A program made the translations under genes and the position numbers. The notes beneath the pieces were generated by a model. The model saw nothing but the letters and a program-made list of their open reading frames with translations. It was not told the origin of the DNA and ran no database searches. From JASGCL01 sp965262775 (GTDB lineage Bacteria > Pseudomonadota > Alphaproteobacteria > JASGCL01): 64,000 nucleotides of DNA. The first letter of the stretch is position 1. Each line of letters opens with the position of its first letter. Positions 9,572 to 17,919 of the stretch are shown here, in pieces. The DNA lies in assembly GCA_965262775.1 (NCBI GenBank), contig CBDHFT010000006.1, forward strand, positions 62,001 to 126,000. The letters run 5' to 3'.

Positions 9572-10438
9572 TTAACCGTTTGCTAAGCAAAATAAAATAG
9601 CCATAAGCAAAAACACCAACCAGCTTGCTTTGTCGCGCGCCACAAACACTATCGGGTCTTGTTTAATTTTACCATGATGCGCCAACAACCAAAGCCGCGA
9701 TACCCAATATAAAATAACAAAACCACAAGGCCACAGGAAATATGGTTTGCTGTAATATTGATTAACCAAATTAATTTTTTCGGTATAAAGCAAAAAGATT
9801 AAGGCCGATGTGTAGCCCGCGGCCACGCCAAAAAATGACAACATGGTTTTATCGCTCGCCATGTAGGCGCGGCCATATTGTTTGCTAGAAATATTTAATT
9901 CGCTATAACGTTTAATAAGTGAAAGACTTAAAAACAAGAACATCGAAAAAGATAACAGCCAAAATGAAACCTCGGCCTGGACGGCAACCGTTCCCAGCAG
10001 AAGCCGCAGGGTATAAAAACAGGCGAGGGTTATAACATCAACCACCATTATTTTTTTTAAGTAATAAGAATAAAGCAAGGTAAGCAATATATAAAAACAT
10101 AGGGTGCTGACAAATATGTTTGTAAAATGATTGATGTGGGTTAAAATAGCGGCCGCGCCCAATAAAATAAATATCATCAATACCCCATGTTGCCATGGCA
10201 CTTTACCCGAGGCAATAGCGCGGTATTTTTTGGTAGCATGTTGCCTATCTTGCTTGATATCAATAATATCGTTGCTGATATAAACGGCGGAGGCGACCAA
10301 ACAAAAAATAAAAAAACTTGTTAGACTCAATACAATATTATGAATATCATTATATTGATGAGATAAAAAAAGCGGCACCAATATTAAAGAATTTTTTAAC
10401 CACTGATGGGGGCGGAGCATTTTAAGATACCATATCAT
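9572..10438 (-). CDS. UbiA-family polyprenyl-phosphate phosphoribosyltransferase-like enzyme
   Basis: Integral membrane prenyltransferase of about 288 residues with some eight hydrophobic segments. The N-terminus (LRPHQWLKN) and the aspartate motif NDIIDIKQDRQHATKKYR at residues 56-73 match the branch of UbiA containing decaprenyl-phosphate 5-phosphoribosyltransferase, rather than UbiA proper or protoheme IX synthase. That branch moves phosphoribose from PRPP onto a polyprenyl phosphate, the first step to lipid-linked D-arabinofuranose. A second aspartate-rich motif (VVDVITLACFY) is near residue 132. Tail to tail with the GMC gene. Family assignment is good; ribosyl-transfer activity is inferred. 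Confidence 0.82.
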   Translation of the reverse strand: MIWYLKMLRPHQWLKNSLILVPLFLSHQYNDIHNIVLSLTSFFIFCLVASAVYISNDIIDIKQDRQHATKKYRAIASGKVPWQHGVLMIFILLGAAAILTHINHFTNIFVSTLCFYILLTLLYSYYLKKIMVVDVITLACFYTLRLLLGTVAVQAEVSFWLLSFSMFLFLSLSLIKRYSELNISSKQYGRAYMASDKTMLSFFGVAAGYTSALIFLLYTEKINLVNQYYSKPYFLWPCGFVILYWVSRLWLLAHHGKIKQDPIVFVARDKASWLVFLLMAILFCLANG

Positions 10439-10552
10439 GCACTATAAATAGTATATTTTTTTATTGTAAGCAATTTTTAATTTGCTTGGGGCTATGTTTT
10501 TTATGGTGGGTTTTTTTCTTCAGCAACCACAAACCCGATGATTCATTCATTC

Positions 10553-10581
10553 TTGACATGGTTGTTTGTTGCTAGTATCTA
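10553..10581 (+). promoter_or_regulatory. Candidate promoter of ilvB
   Basis: A perfect TTGACA at 10553-10558 is followed after 17 bases by TATCTA at 10576-10581, a poor match to TATAAT. It lies about 40 bases upstream of the ilvB ATG and is the best promoter candidate in the 180-base gap. No leader peptide rich in branched-chain codons was seen. Confidence 0.4.
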
Positions 10582-10618
10582 TTTTTCTAATTAAAATAGG
10601 AACAACAATAGCATTATC

Positions 10619-12391
10619 ATGATTAGCAAACATATCAATGGCGCGCAAATTTTACTACAAGTTTTAAAAGAACAAGGCGTAGACACCGTTTTTGGTTATC
10701 CTGGCGGGGCGGTTTTGCCTATCTATGACGAATTGTTTCAGCAAAATCATATACGCCATATTTTGGTAAGGCAGGAAGGTGGCGCGGCCCACGCGGCAGA
10801 GGGTTATGCCCGCTCGACAGGAAAACCAGGCGTCCTCTTGGTAACATCGGGACCAGGGGCGACCAATGTGATAACTGGCTTGACCGACGCCCTGATGGAT
10901 TCCATCCCGATTATTTGTATCACGGGTCAGGTGCCAGCCCATTTAATTGGCTCCGATGCTTTTCAAGAATGCGACACCACGGGCATCACCCGCCCCTGCA
11001 CCAAGCATAATTATTTGGTCAGAAAAGTGGAGGATTTATCGCGCGTGCTGCACCAGGCATTTTATATTGCCACCGCGGGCCGCCCAGGGCCAGTGTTGAT
11101 AGACATTCCCAAAGATGTGCAATTTGCATCCGCCGAATATAAAAGTTTTAAAGACAAGCCGCACCCCAGTTACCAACCGCAAACCCAACCTGACTTGGCC
11201 AAAATTAAAACCGCGGCCGATATGTTGTGGCGTGCAAAAAAACCAATTATTTATGGCGGTGGCGGATTGATTAATTCGGGGGGGCATTCTTCCAATTTAT
11301 TAAGGGAAATTGTTGCGCTGCGGCAATTTCCTATCACCCTAACCTTGATGGGGTTGGGGGCTTTTCCTGCTAGCGATAAAAATTTTGTCGGCATGTTGGG
11401 GATGCACGGCACTTACGAAGCCAATTGGGCGATGCACGATTGCGATGTTATGTTATGCGTCGGGGCGCGGTTTGACGACCGCATAACGGGCAAGTTGGAT
11501 GCTTTTTCACCCCACAGCAAAAAAATTCATATCGATATTGACAGCAGCAGTTTTAACAAAACGGTCGAGGTTGACCTAAGCATCTTGGCCGATTGCGAGG
11601 CAGCCTTGCAAATGTTGCGCGATGAATTGTTAATCTTGGCCAAGAAAGAAAAAGCCCCCGACCTGACACCATGGTGGCAAGAAATAAATACCTGGCGCGC
11701 AAAAAAATGTCTGGCCTATAAAAACAGCGACGATGTTATCAAACCGCAACATGCCCTGGAACGTTTGCAACAAAAAATAAAATCGCGCGATTATATTATT
11801 ACGACCGAGGTTGGCCAGCACCAAATGTGGGCCGCGCAATATATTGGTTTCGATAAACCCAATCGTTGGTTAACATCGGGCGGGCTTGGCACCATGGGTT
11901 ATGGTTTGCCCGCGGCCATTGGTGCGCAATTGGGCAACCCCGACAAATTGGTGATAGATGTCGCGGGCGAGGGTTCTATCCTGATGAATATTCAGGAAAT
12001 GGCGACCGCCAAACAATATCGTTTGCCCGTGAAGGTTTTTATTTTGAACAACGAATATTTGGGCATGGTGCGGCAGTGGCAAGAATTGTTGCATGGTGGT
12101 CGTTATTCCGAAAGTTATTCTGACTCCCTGCCTGATTTTGTTAAATTGGCGGAAAGTTTTGGTTGGTTGGGGTTGCGTATCGAACACCCCAAACAACTTG
12201 ATGCGATGATAGACAAAATGTTGGCACACCCTGGCCCCGTGATGGTGGATGTTTGTATTGACCCCATGGAAAATTGTTACCCCATGATACCGTCGGGCAA
12301 ACCCCATAATGAAATGTTGCTGGCACCTGAGGGTAATCAACCTGGGCTAAGCGGTCAAATCATCGATAAAGCAGGAAAAACATTGGTTTAA
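10619..12391 (+). CDS. ilvB: Acetolactate synthase, large catalytic subunit
   Basis: Thiamine-diphosphate enzyme condensing pyruvate with pyruvate or 2-ketobutyrate in isoleucine, leucine and valine synthesis. FGYPGGAVLPIYDEL and RQEGGAAHAAEGYAR include the catalytic glutamate near residue 48; the central region carries the FAD-binding part, and the C-terminal TPP motif is VAGEGSILMN...FILNN, with Glu where GDG is commonest. Length 590 is normal. Followed 24 bases later by the regulatory subunit gene, so the two form the holoenzyme operon. The neighbour downstream is unrelated. Confidence 0.95.
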   Translation: MISKHINGAQILLQVLKEQGVDTVFGYPGGAVLPIYDELFQQNHIRHILVRQEGGAAHAAEGYARSTGKPGVLLVTSGPGATNVITGLTDALMDSIPIICITGQVPAHLIGSDAFQECDTTGITRPCTKHNYLVRKVEDLSRVLHQAFYIATAGRPGPVLIDIPKDVQFASAEYKSFKDKPHPSYQPQTQPDLAKIKTAADMLWRAKKPIIYGGGGLINSGGHSSNLLREIVALRQFPITLTLMGLGAFPASDKNFVGMLGMHGTYEANWAMHDCDVMLCVGARFDDRITGKLDAFSPHSKKIHIDIDSSSFNKTVEVDLSILADCEAALQMLRDELLILAKKEKAPDLTPWWQEINTWRAKKCLAYKNSDDVIKPQHALERLQQKIKSRDYIITTEVGQHQMWAAQYIGFDKPNRWLTSGGLGTMGYGLPAAIGAQLGNPDKLVIDVAGEGSILMNIQEMATAKQYRLPVKVFILNNEYLGMVRQWQELLHGGRYSESYSDSLPDFVKLAESFGWLGLRIEHPKQLDAMIDKMLAHPGPVMVDVCIDPMENCYPMIPSGKPHNEMLLAPEGNQPGLSGQIIDKAGKTLV

Positions 12392-12415
12392 TTATTACAT
12401 AACTGGATAAAAAAC

Positions 12416-13006
12416 ATGGCAAGCGCAAAAAAAATTATTGAAAACGATACGCCGCCAGCCTCGGCCTATGAAATAAGCGACGAAAAAAGCAGGTCGCGGT
12501 TTCACACCCTGGCCGTGGTGGTGGATAATGAACCAGGCGTGTTGGCGCGGGTGGTGGGTTTATTTTCGGGGCGTGGGTATAATATTGAAAGCCTTACCGT
12601 ATCGCCCGTTAGCCAGCATCATCATTTGTCGCGCATTACATTGCTGACATCGGGCACCGAAAAAACAATTCGCCAGATAAAAGCACAATTGGCGCGGTTG
12701 ATACCCGTGCATGAAGTGCATGATTTAACCACCGATGGTAATTTTTTATCTGCTGAAGTGGTGTTGATAAAATTATTGGCAGAGAATAACTTAGAAAAAA
12801 ATATCAGCCAATTAGAAAAAAAAGGCGCAACCATTATCAAAAAATCGGCGCAGGGTATTGTTGCCCAATATTGCGGCACACCAAGCGACATAGAACAATT
12901 TGTCAAATGGGCGCATGACATGGGAAAGGTTGAATTGGTCAGGTCGGGGGTTGTTGCCCTCTCCGCCGCCATGAAGCCCAGTCATTTTATCAAAAGCGAT
13001 GATTAA
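12416..13006 (+). CDS. ilvH: Acetolactate synthase, small regulatory subunit
   Basis: Regulatory partner of the upstream catalytic subunit, 196 residues. The ACT domain starts at HTLAVVVDNEPGVLARVVGLFSGRGYNIESL, about residue 31, where valine is expected to bind for feedback inhibition; a second ACT-like domain follows. The first 30 residues are a polar extension beyond the Escherichia coli form, not unusual in alphaproteobacteria. ilvN is the alternative symbol for the same family. Confidence 0.93.
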   Translation: MASAKKIIENDTPPASAYEISDEKSRSRFHTLAVVVDNEPGVLARVVGLFSGRGYNIESLTVSPVSQHHHLSRITLLTSGTEKTIRQIKAQLARLIPVHEVHDLTTDGNFLSAEVVLIKLLAENNLEKNISQLEKKGATIIKKSAQGIVAQYCGTPSDIEQFVKWAHDMGKVELVRSGVVALSAAMKPSHFIKSDD

Positions 13007-13033
13007 AAAAATGACCAGGGACGATGAGGGGCG

Positions 13034-14174
13034 ATGATAAAAAACGGGACTTTGCATACACCCCACCTATCGCCCCGATATTGATGGCTTGCGGGCTTTG
13101 GCGGCGGGGTTGGTGATGGCGGTTCATTTGATAGGAAAACCAGGAAGAGGCGGGTTTGGGGTGGATATTTTTTTTGTTATTTCTGGCTTTCTTATCACCA
13201 GCATTATCTTATCAAGCCTAGAAAAAAACTCCTTTAGCTTTGGTGAATTTTATGGACGGCGTATTCGGCGTATATTCCCTGCCGCTTTGCTGGTGTTGGT
13301 TGCGACCGCTGTTAGTAATTATTTTATCATGTACTTGGCTGGGGAAGCAGAAATGTACAAAAAATTTATCGGTCATGTGATGGCGTCAGCATTTTTTATA
13401 GAAAATTATTGGATAGATAAATATCGTTTTATTTCTTTAAATAGTGTTAGTCCTTTCTGGAGTTTATCAGTTGAAGAACAATTTTATTTGTTTTTTCCTT
13501 TGTTATTATGGATTGCTTACAAAATAAAATTTTCATCAAGGATATTATGGCTATTAATTCTTTCTGTTTCATTTTATTTTTATTTATTTCATTTCGGTTA
13601 TTATATTGCCATATCACGATATTGGGAATTGGCAATGGGCGGGGTGTTGGCTTATATTTTTCTTCATAAAAAAAATATCGTAGTCTTATTACAGAATAAA
13701 AAAATTGCCAATGGCGTGGCGTTGCTGGGATTAATTTTTTTATCTTTAAGTTTAATAAAAATACATGGCATGAGAATAACCACCGATTTGACTTTGGAAT
13801 ATTATCGAACATTTGCGGTGCTTGCCACAGGTTGTTTTCTTAGCAGTCCTCGGTCATTTTTTAACCAACGGGTGTTGGCGCACCCATATTTGGTGGCGAT
13901 GGGTAAAATAAGTTATCCGCTTTATTTATGGCATATACCCATCATCATGTTCTTTGCAATAATGGGCTATGGTAGTCAAGATATGGCTTTGATAATCATA
14001 ATTTTCTTGTCATTTTTTCTGTCTTATCTGACCTATCGCTATATTGAAATGCCTATCAAAACCACAAAAAATAAAAAATTTATAACAATATTTTTATTTT
14101 TGGCAATGATGGCGGTGGGGGGCTTAAGTTTGCTCTACTTACATTTTATGGCTGATAATGCTACAGGAATATAG
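13034..14174 (+). CDS. Acyltransferase family 3 (OafA-like) with an apparent one-base frameshift near its start
   Basis: Membrane O-acyltransferase that modifies surface sugars, about 380 residues if intact and without a C-terminal SGNH domain. The main frame holds RALAAGLVMAVHLIG, FGVDIFFVISGFLIT, RRIRRIFPAALL and SVEEQFYLFFPLL, all typical. The expected N-terminus is split: ATG at 13034, preceded by a good GAGGGG ribosome site, reads MIKNGTLHTP in another frame and stops at 13084, while TYRPDIDG lies just upstream of the main frame's first start (TTG 13089). Removing one C from the CCCC run at 13061-13064 joins them exactly. It may be an assembly error, phase variation or decay. Confidence 0.82.
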
Positions 14175-14181
14175 TGGTTCT

Positions 14182-14258
14182 GTTCCCGTAGCTCAGCTGG
14201 ATAGAGCGTAGGATTCCTAATCCTAAGGCCGTTGGTTCGAATCCAATCGGGAACGCCA
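14182..14258 (+). tRNA. tRNA-Arg (anticodon CCT)
   Basis: A complete cloverleaf: acceptor GTTCCCG/CGGGAAC, D arm GCTC...GAGC, anticodon arm TAGGA-TTCCTAA-TCCTA with CCT at positions 34-36, T arm GTTGG-TTCGAAT-CCAAT, discriminator G and an encoded CCA. It reads AGG codons. The last 32 bases recur 107 bases downstream. Confidence 0.96.
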
Positions 14259-14310
14259 TCATCATCAGTTTTATTTTTTCATCAACCAACTTGCGTGGTA
14301 ATTTTATTTG

Positions 14311-14332
14311 GCGATATTCAAAAGAATATCGC
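14311..14332. repeat. Perfect 9-bp hairpin beside the tRNA fragment
   Basis: GCGATATTC, loop AAAA, GAATATCGC. The hairpin ends one base before the detached tRNA 3' end copy at 14334. There is no U-tract after it, so it does not look like a simple terminator; it may belong to whatever event deposited the tRNA fragment. Confidence 0.6.
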
Positions 14333-14333
14333 G

Positions 14334-14365
14334 GGCCGTTGGTTCGAATCCAATCGGGAACGCCA
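14334..14365 (+). repeat. 32-bp exact copy of the tRNA-Arg(CCT) 3' end
   Basis: Bases 14334-14365 repeat 14227-14258 exactly: the variable loop end, whole T arm, acceptor 3' strand and CCA. Integrase-type elements duplicate a tRNA 3' end on insertion, so this looks like an attachment-site scar. Only about 75 bases lie between the two copies, with no integrase gene, so any element has been lost or the fragment arose otherwise. Confidence 0.75.
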
Positions 14366-14494
14366 AATACAAATACTCAACGCCATAAAAAAAACCATGT
14401 GCCAAATGATAACGCGCACAAATGCGGGTTATTATTTGACAACATGGTAATTTTCAACCACAGCCGAAAAAAAAATTATCGGCTGGTCCTTTTA

Positions 14495-14728
14495 TTAGCT
14501 GCCTTTAATTGGCGTTTTTGGCGCATTGTCCGATTTGGGCTTTGCTGGTTGGCTTTGCCGTTTTAAATGCGCGCAATTAAAGGGGGGCATGTTTTTGTTG
14601 CTTGATTCAACGGTAACTTCAGTTAAGGTTGGATTGGCGTTGCATTTGTCCAATGCTTGTTCTTTTAAGGTTTTTGAGCAACCTGTGACTAATAAAGCCA
14701 CCGATGCTAAGAGAAACAATTTTTTCAT
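14495..14728 (-). CDS. Small predicted lipoprotein
   Basis: Seventy-seven residues. The N-terminus MKKLFLLASVALLVTGCSK is a lipoprotein signal peptide with the lipobox LVTGC, cysteine at residue 17. The mature part is short, polar and lysine/proline-rich with two further cysteines (DKC, FNC) that could pair in the periplasm. A clear GGAGG ribosome site lies 6 bases ahead of the ATG. No family recognised. It stands alone between the tRNA region and the divergent uppP gene. Confidence 0.75.
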   Translation of the reverse strand: MKKLFLLASVALLVTGCSKTLKEQALDKCNANPTLTEVTVESSNKNMPPFNCAHLKRQSQPAKPKSDNAPKTPIKGS

Positions 14729-15091
14729 AATATCCTCCGTATTGATATTATTCAGGTTATAAGATTTTTTGACAATAAATATGCCGCAAAAAAATCACCC
14801 AAAGGGTGAATGTCCCTCCACGAACCTGTCCCTATATTGCCTGTCCCTATCTCGTTATTTAACATTATCTTTGTCTTTATGTCAAGGCAAATACTAATCC
14901 ATGGTTGCAACATTTTCATTGCTTATACTTGATTATTATAATTATTATTTTAGAAATGGTGTATCTTAGCCGCCGACAACCTTGGCTATTTTCTTTTTTA
15001 TTGCGCCCTTTATAATCTTTCCTGCTATTCTGCTTGTAATTTTTTGGGAACTGCCTTATTTTTGCGCCTCAATATTGTGGGGAAGGGTTTT
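14729..15091. other. Intergenic region between the lipoprotein gene and uppP
   Basis: About 360 bases with no credible gene. It holds a small hairpin (TCACCC-AAA-GGGTGA, near 14796) and two copies of CCTGTCCCTAT about 18 bases apart (near 14825-14855). Both divergent genes must be transcribed from here; no strong promoter match stands out. Confidence 0.5.
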
Positions 15092-15898
15092 ATGAATTAT
15101 TTTCAATCTATTATTTTGGGGCTGGTCGAGGGTATCACCGAATATCTTCCCGTTAGTTCGACGGGGCATCTTATCCTTGCCCAAAAATTATTGGGCATCG
15201 AAGAAAATGCGGTGAACAATGCCTACATCATCGCTATCCAGGGGGGGGCCATTTTGGCGGTGTTGGCATTATACCGCCACCGTTTTTGGCAATTATTAAG
15301 CGGGCTGTTGGCGCGCGACCGCCAAGGTTTTATATTGTTAAGAAATTTGTTGGTGGCGTTTTTACCCGCCGCGGTGTTGGGGGTGTTGTTTGATAAAAAA
15401 ATTGAAACATATTTGTTTGGCATGTGGCCCGTGGTGGTGGCGTGGATTGCGGGTGGGGTGGTTATATTGTTGTTGCCCGCGCAATATCGCATGAAAAAAG
15501 GCACGATAGAAAAACTAACCTGGCGGCAAGCATTGTTGATAGGTTTCATCCAATGTTTGGCAATGTGGCCTGGGGTCAGCCGCAGCCTGGCCACCATGTT
15601 GGGCGGGGTGTTGGTTGGTTTGGGATTAACGGCGGCGATAGAATTTTCATTTTTGTTGGGGGTGATAACCCTTACCGCGGCGTCGGGTTTTAAATTGTTA
15701 CAACATGGCAATGAATTATTGGCGCAAAATGATTGGGGCGTTTTATTGGCGGGGTTCGTGATGTCATTCATAACCGCTTGGGCGGCGGTGAAATGGCTGG
15801 TTGGTTATTTGCAAAAACACGACCTAACTATTTTTGCATGGTGGCGTATATTGTTGGGTGCGGGCATAGCCGCCGCGATGGTATTGCACCTTATGTAA
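15092..15898 (+). CDS. uppP: Undecaprenyl-diphosphatase
   Basis: Integral membrane enzyme (BacA/UppP family, 268 residues) that removes a phosphate from undecaprenyl diphosphate to regenerate the carrier lipid for peptidoglycan and other envelope polymers. The N-terminus LGLVEGITEYLPVSSTGHLI is the family active-site motif, and PGVSRSLATMLGG is the second conserved motif with the catalytic Arg region. Start chosen at the ATG at 15092 behind GGGGAAGGG; the upstream in-frame start at 15044 adds non-homologous residues. Confidence 0.95.
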   Translation: MNYFQSIILGLVEGITEYLPVSSTGHLILAQKLLGIEENAVNNAYIIAIQGGAILAVLALYRHRFWQLLSGLLARDRQGFILLRNLLVAFLPAAVLGVLFDKKIETYLFGMWPVVVAWIAGGVVILLLPAQYRMKKGTIEKLTWRQALLIGFIQCLAMWPGVSRSLATMLGGVLVGLGLTAAIEFSFLLGVITLTAASGFKLLQHGNELLAQNDWGVLLAGFVMSFITAWAAVKWLVGYLQKHDLTIFAWWRILLGAGIAAAMVLHLM

Positions 15899-16082
15899 TG
15901 GCGCGGGGATAACGGTTGTGCATAGCGTGCTGGCCTTGCTTATTGCTTCGTAATTATTTTTTAATTAATGGTATAGGGCTTGCAAAGGAGAATTAATAAT
16001 AAGACAAGTGTTGCATTTTTAATTTATTTAAGAATGAAGGCAATAATATAAATTTTATATAATTAGCGATGGGGACAAACCG

Positions 16083-17168
16083 ATGGACAAGAACAACGAA
16101 ATTAACGAGCATAGCAAGGTTAAACTTTCTATTTATAAAAAATATTTGGAAGCATACCTTTCTATTATGGCTTTACAGAACATTCCTTTTAAAGATATTT
16201 TTATAGTTGATGTATTTGCAGGCCAAGGCAAAGATAAAAATGACAATGAAGGAAGCGCACTGATTGCTGCTAATATTATAAACGGTTTTAATGGAAGAGA
16301 ACAGAAAAAGTCAATTAAGCTTTATTTGAATGATATAAAAGCAAGTAACTGTGAAGATTTAAGAAATAATATACCTGAGGAATACAAAAATTTTGTAAAG
16401 ATATCTAATCAAGATGCAAATGATTTTATCAAAGGCTTTTTTGACAAAATAAAAGAAATATCTAGTAGTCATTCATTGGTTTTTATTGACCCCTTTGGTT
16501 ATTCTCAAATAAACAAAGATACTTATAATAACATTTTTAAAAAAGAAAATTTAGATATTTTTATCTTCATGCCTATTTTTCATATTTATAGATTTTTAAA
16601 AGGCAAGCAAGAAGATGAGCGTTATAAACCAATTGCAGCGTTTCTAGAAAATTTTGATATCACAACAGAAATAGTGAAGAGCATAGATTCTGTAGAGGTT
16701 TTTGCAGACAGAATAAAAGCATCAATAAAAAATTATCGTAATGATGACCTTGTTTATTCTTATATAATCAATAATAAAGAAAATAGTAATAAATACGCTT
16801 TGTTTTTTATTACAAAAAATATTTTGGGAGCGGAAAAATTCTTGGAATCTGTGCAAAAAATAGAAGAAAAGATAAATCTTCAGCAAGAATTATTTGAATT
16901 AATTTTGCCCGAAGAGGAAGGGTTTATTAAGCTAATAATTGATGCAATAAATCCACTAAACAACCGCCAAATCTATTCCGTAGGTATAAAAAATGGCTTT
17001 CTGCCTAGGCAAGTCAATGCTATATTAAAAGAACTAGAGGATACTAGAAAAATTGTCATAGATGGTATATCACCCTTTAAAAGAAGGAAAGGAGCATTTT
17101 ATATTAGCCATAGCGATTACAAGGAAAAGCCCAAAATAACCATTACCCCGCAAAATAGATTGATATAA
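16083..17168 (+). CDS. tcmP: Three-Cys-motif partner protein TcmP
   Basis: A 361-residue member of the TcmP family, found next to genes for proteins with a three-cysteine motif, as here. IFIVDVFAGQGK at residues 39-50 resembles the S-adenosylmethionine loop of Rossmann methyltransferases, LYLNDI follows, and SLVFIDPFGYSQ near residue 136 is in the place of a catalytic DPPY-like motif. The C-terminus (about residues 280-345) looks like a winged helix. Activity is unproven. The gene is distinctly AT-rich compared with uppP and recA, consistent with horizontal acquisition. The partner gene starts 4 bases after its stop. Confidence 0.88.
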   Translation: MDKNNEINEHSKVKLSIYKKYLEAYLSIMALQNIPFKDIFIVDVFAGQGKDKNDNEGSALIAANIINGFNGREQKKSIKLYLNDIKASNCEDLRNNIPEEYKNFVKISNQDANDFIKGFFDKIKEISSSHSLVFIDPFGYSQINKDTYNNIFKKENLDIFIFMPIFHIYRFLKGKQEDERYKPIAAFLENFDITTEIVKSIDSVEVFADRIKASIKNYRNDDLVYSYIINNKENSNKYALFFITKNILGAEKFLESVQKIEEKINLQQELFELILPEEEGFIKLIIDAINPLNNRQIYSVGIKNGFLPRQVNAILKELEDTRKIVIDGISPFKRRKGAFYISHSDYKEKPKITITPQNRLI

Positions 17169-17172
17169 AAAA

Positions 17173-17901
17173 ATGAGCAAGATTGAATGGACTGAAGAAA
17201 CCTGGAATCCTATAACTGGTTGCACGAAAATCAGCGCGGGTTGCAAGTATTGTTATGCCGAAGTTATGGCGCGTCGACTGCATGCCATGGGGACGCCAGG
17301 ATATGAAAACAAATTCAAATTAACCTTGCAACCAAGCAGATTACTTGACCCAATCTATAAAAAGAAACCAACAATTTATTTTGTTAATTCTATGAGTGAT
17401 TTATTTCACGAGGATGTTCCTTTTGAATTTATTGATAAGATTGTCAAAACCATTGAGGAAACGCCTCAACATAAATATCAAATTTTGACAAAGAGACCCG
17501 AGGTTATGTTCAAATATTTTTTTAAGAAAAAAATTCCTGATAATATATGGCTTGGAACCACCGTAGAAAATAAAAAGGATGGATTGCCTCGTTTGGAATA
17601 TTTAAGAGAAATGAAAGCGACTATTCGTTTTGTTTCTGCTGAGCCTTTATTAGAAGACTTAGGAAAAATAAATTTAAAAAATATTGATTGGGTTATTGTT
17701 GGCGGGGAGAGCGGGGCAAAGGCGCGCCCGATGCAAGAAGAATGGGTTATTAATATTAAAGAGCAATGCGATAAAAAAAATATAAAATTTTTCTTTAAGC
17801 AATGGGGCACTTGGGGTGCCGACAATAAAAAAAGATCGAAGCAGGCGAATGGTCGATTGCTGTTTAATGAAGTTTGGGACGCCATGCCAAATGTGGCATA
17901 G
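17173..17901 (+). CDS. Phage Gp37/Gp68-family three-Cys-motif protein (DUF5131)
   Basis: 242 residues. The N-terminus contains WNPITGCTKISAGCKYCYA with cysteines 17, 24 and 27, an arrangement resembling the iron-sulfur ligands of radical SAM enzymes but with CX6CX2C spacing. Other family motifs are SDLFHEDVP, LTKRPE, LGTTVEN, VSAEPLLE, VGGESGAKARPM and FKQWGTWG. The family was named from phage proteins and is usually paired with TcmP, as here. The biochemical role is not established. It converges on recA with an 18-base gap. Confidence 0.9.
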   Translation: MSKIEWTEETWNPITGCTKISAGCKYCYAEVMARRLHAMGTPGYENKFKLTLQPSRLLDPIYKKKPTIYFVNSMSDLFHEDVPFEFIDKIVKTIEETPQHKYQILTKRPEVMFKYFFKKKIPDNIWLGTTVENKKDGLPRLEYLREMKATIRFVSAEPLLEDLGKINLKNIDWVIVGGESGAKARPMQEEWVINIKEQCDKKNIKFFFKQWGTWGADNKKRSKQANGRLLFNEVWDAMPNVA

Positions 17902-17919
17902 GTGGCTATAATGGATTTA

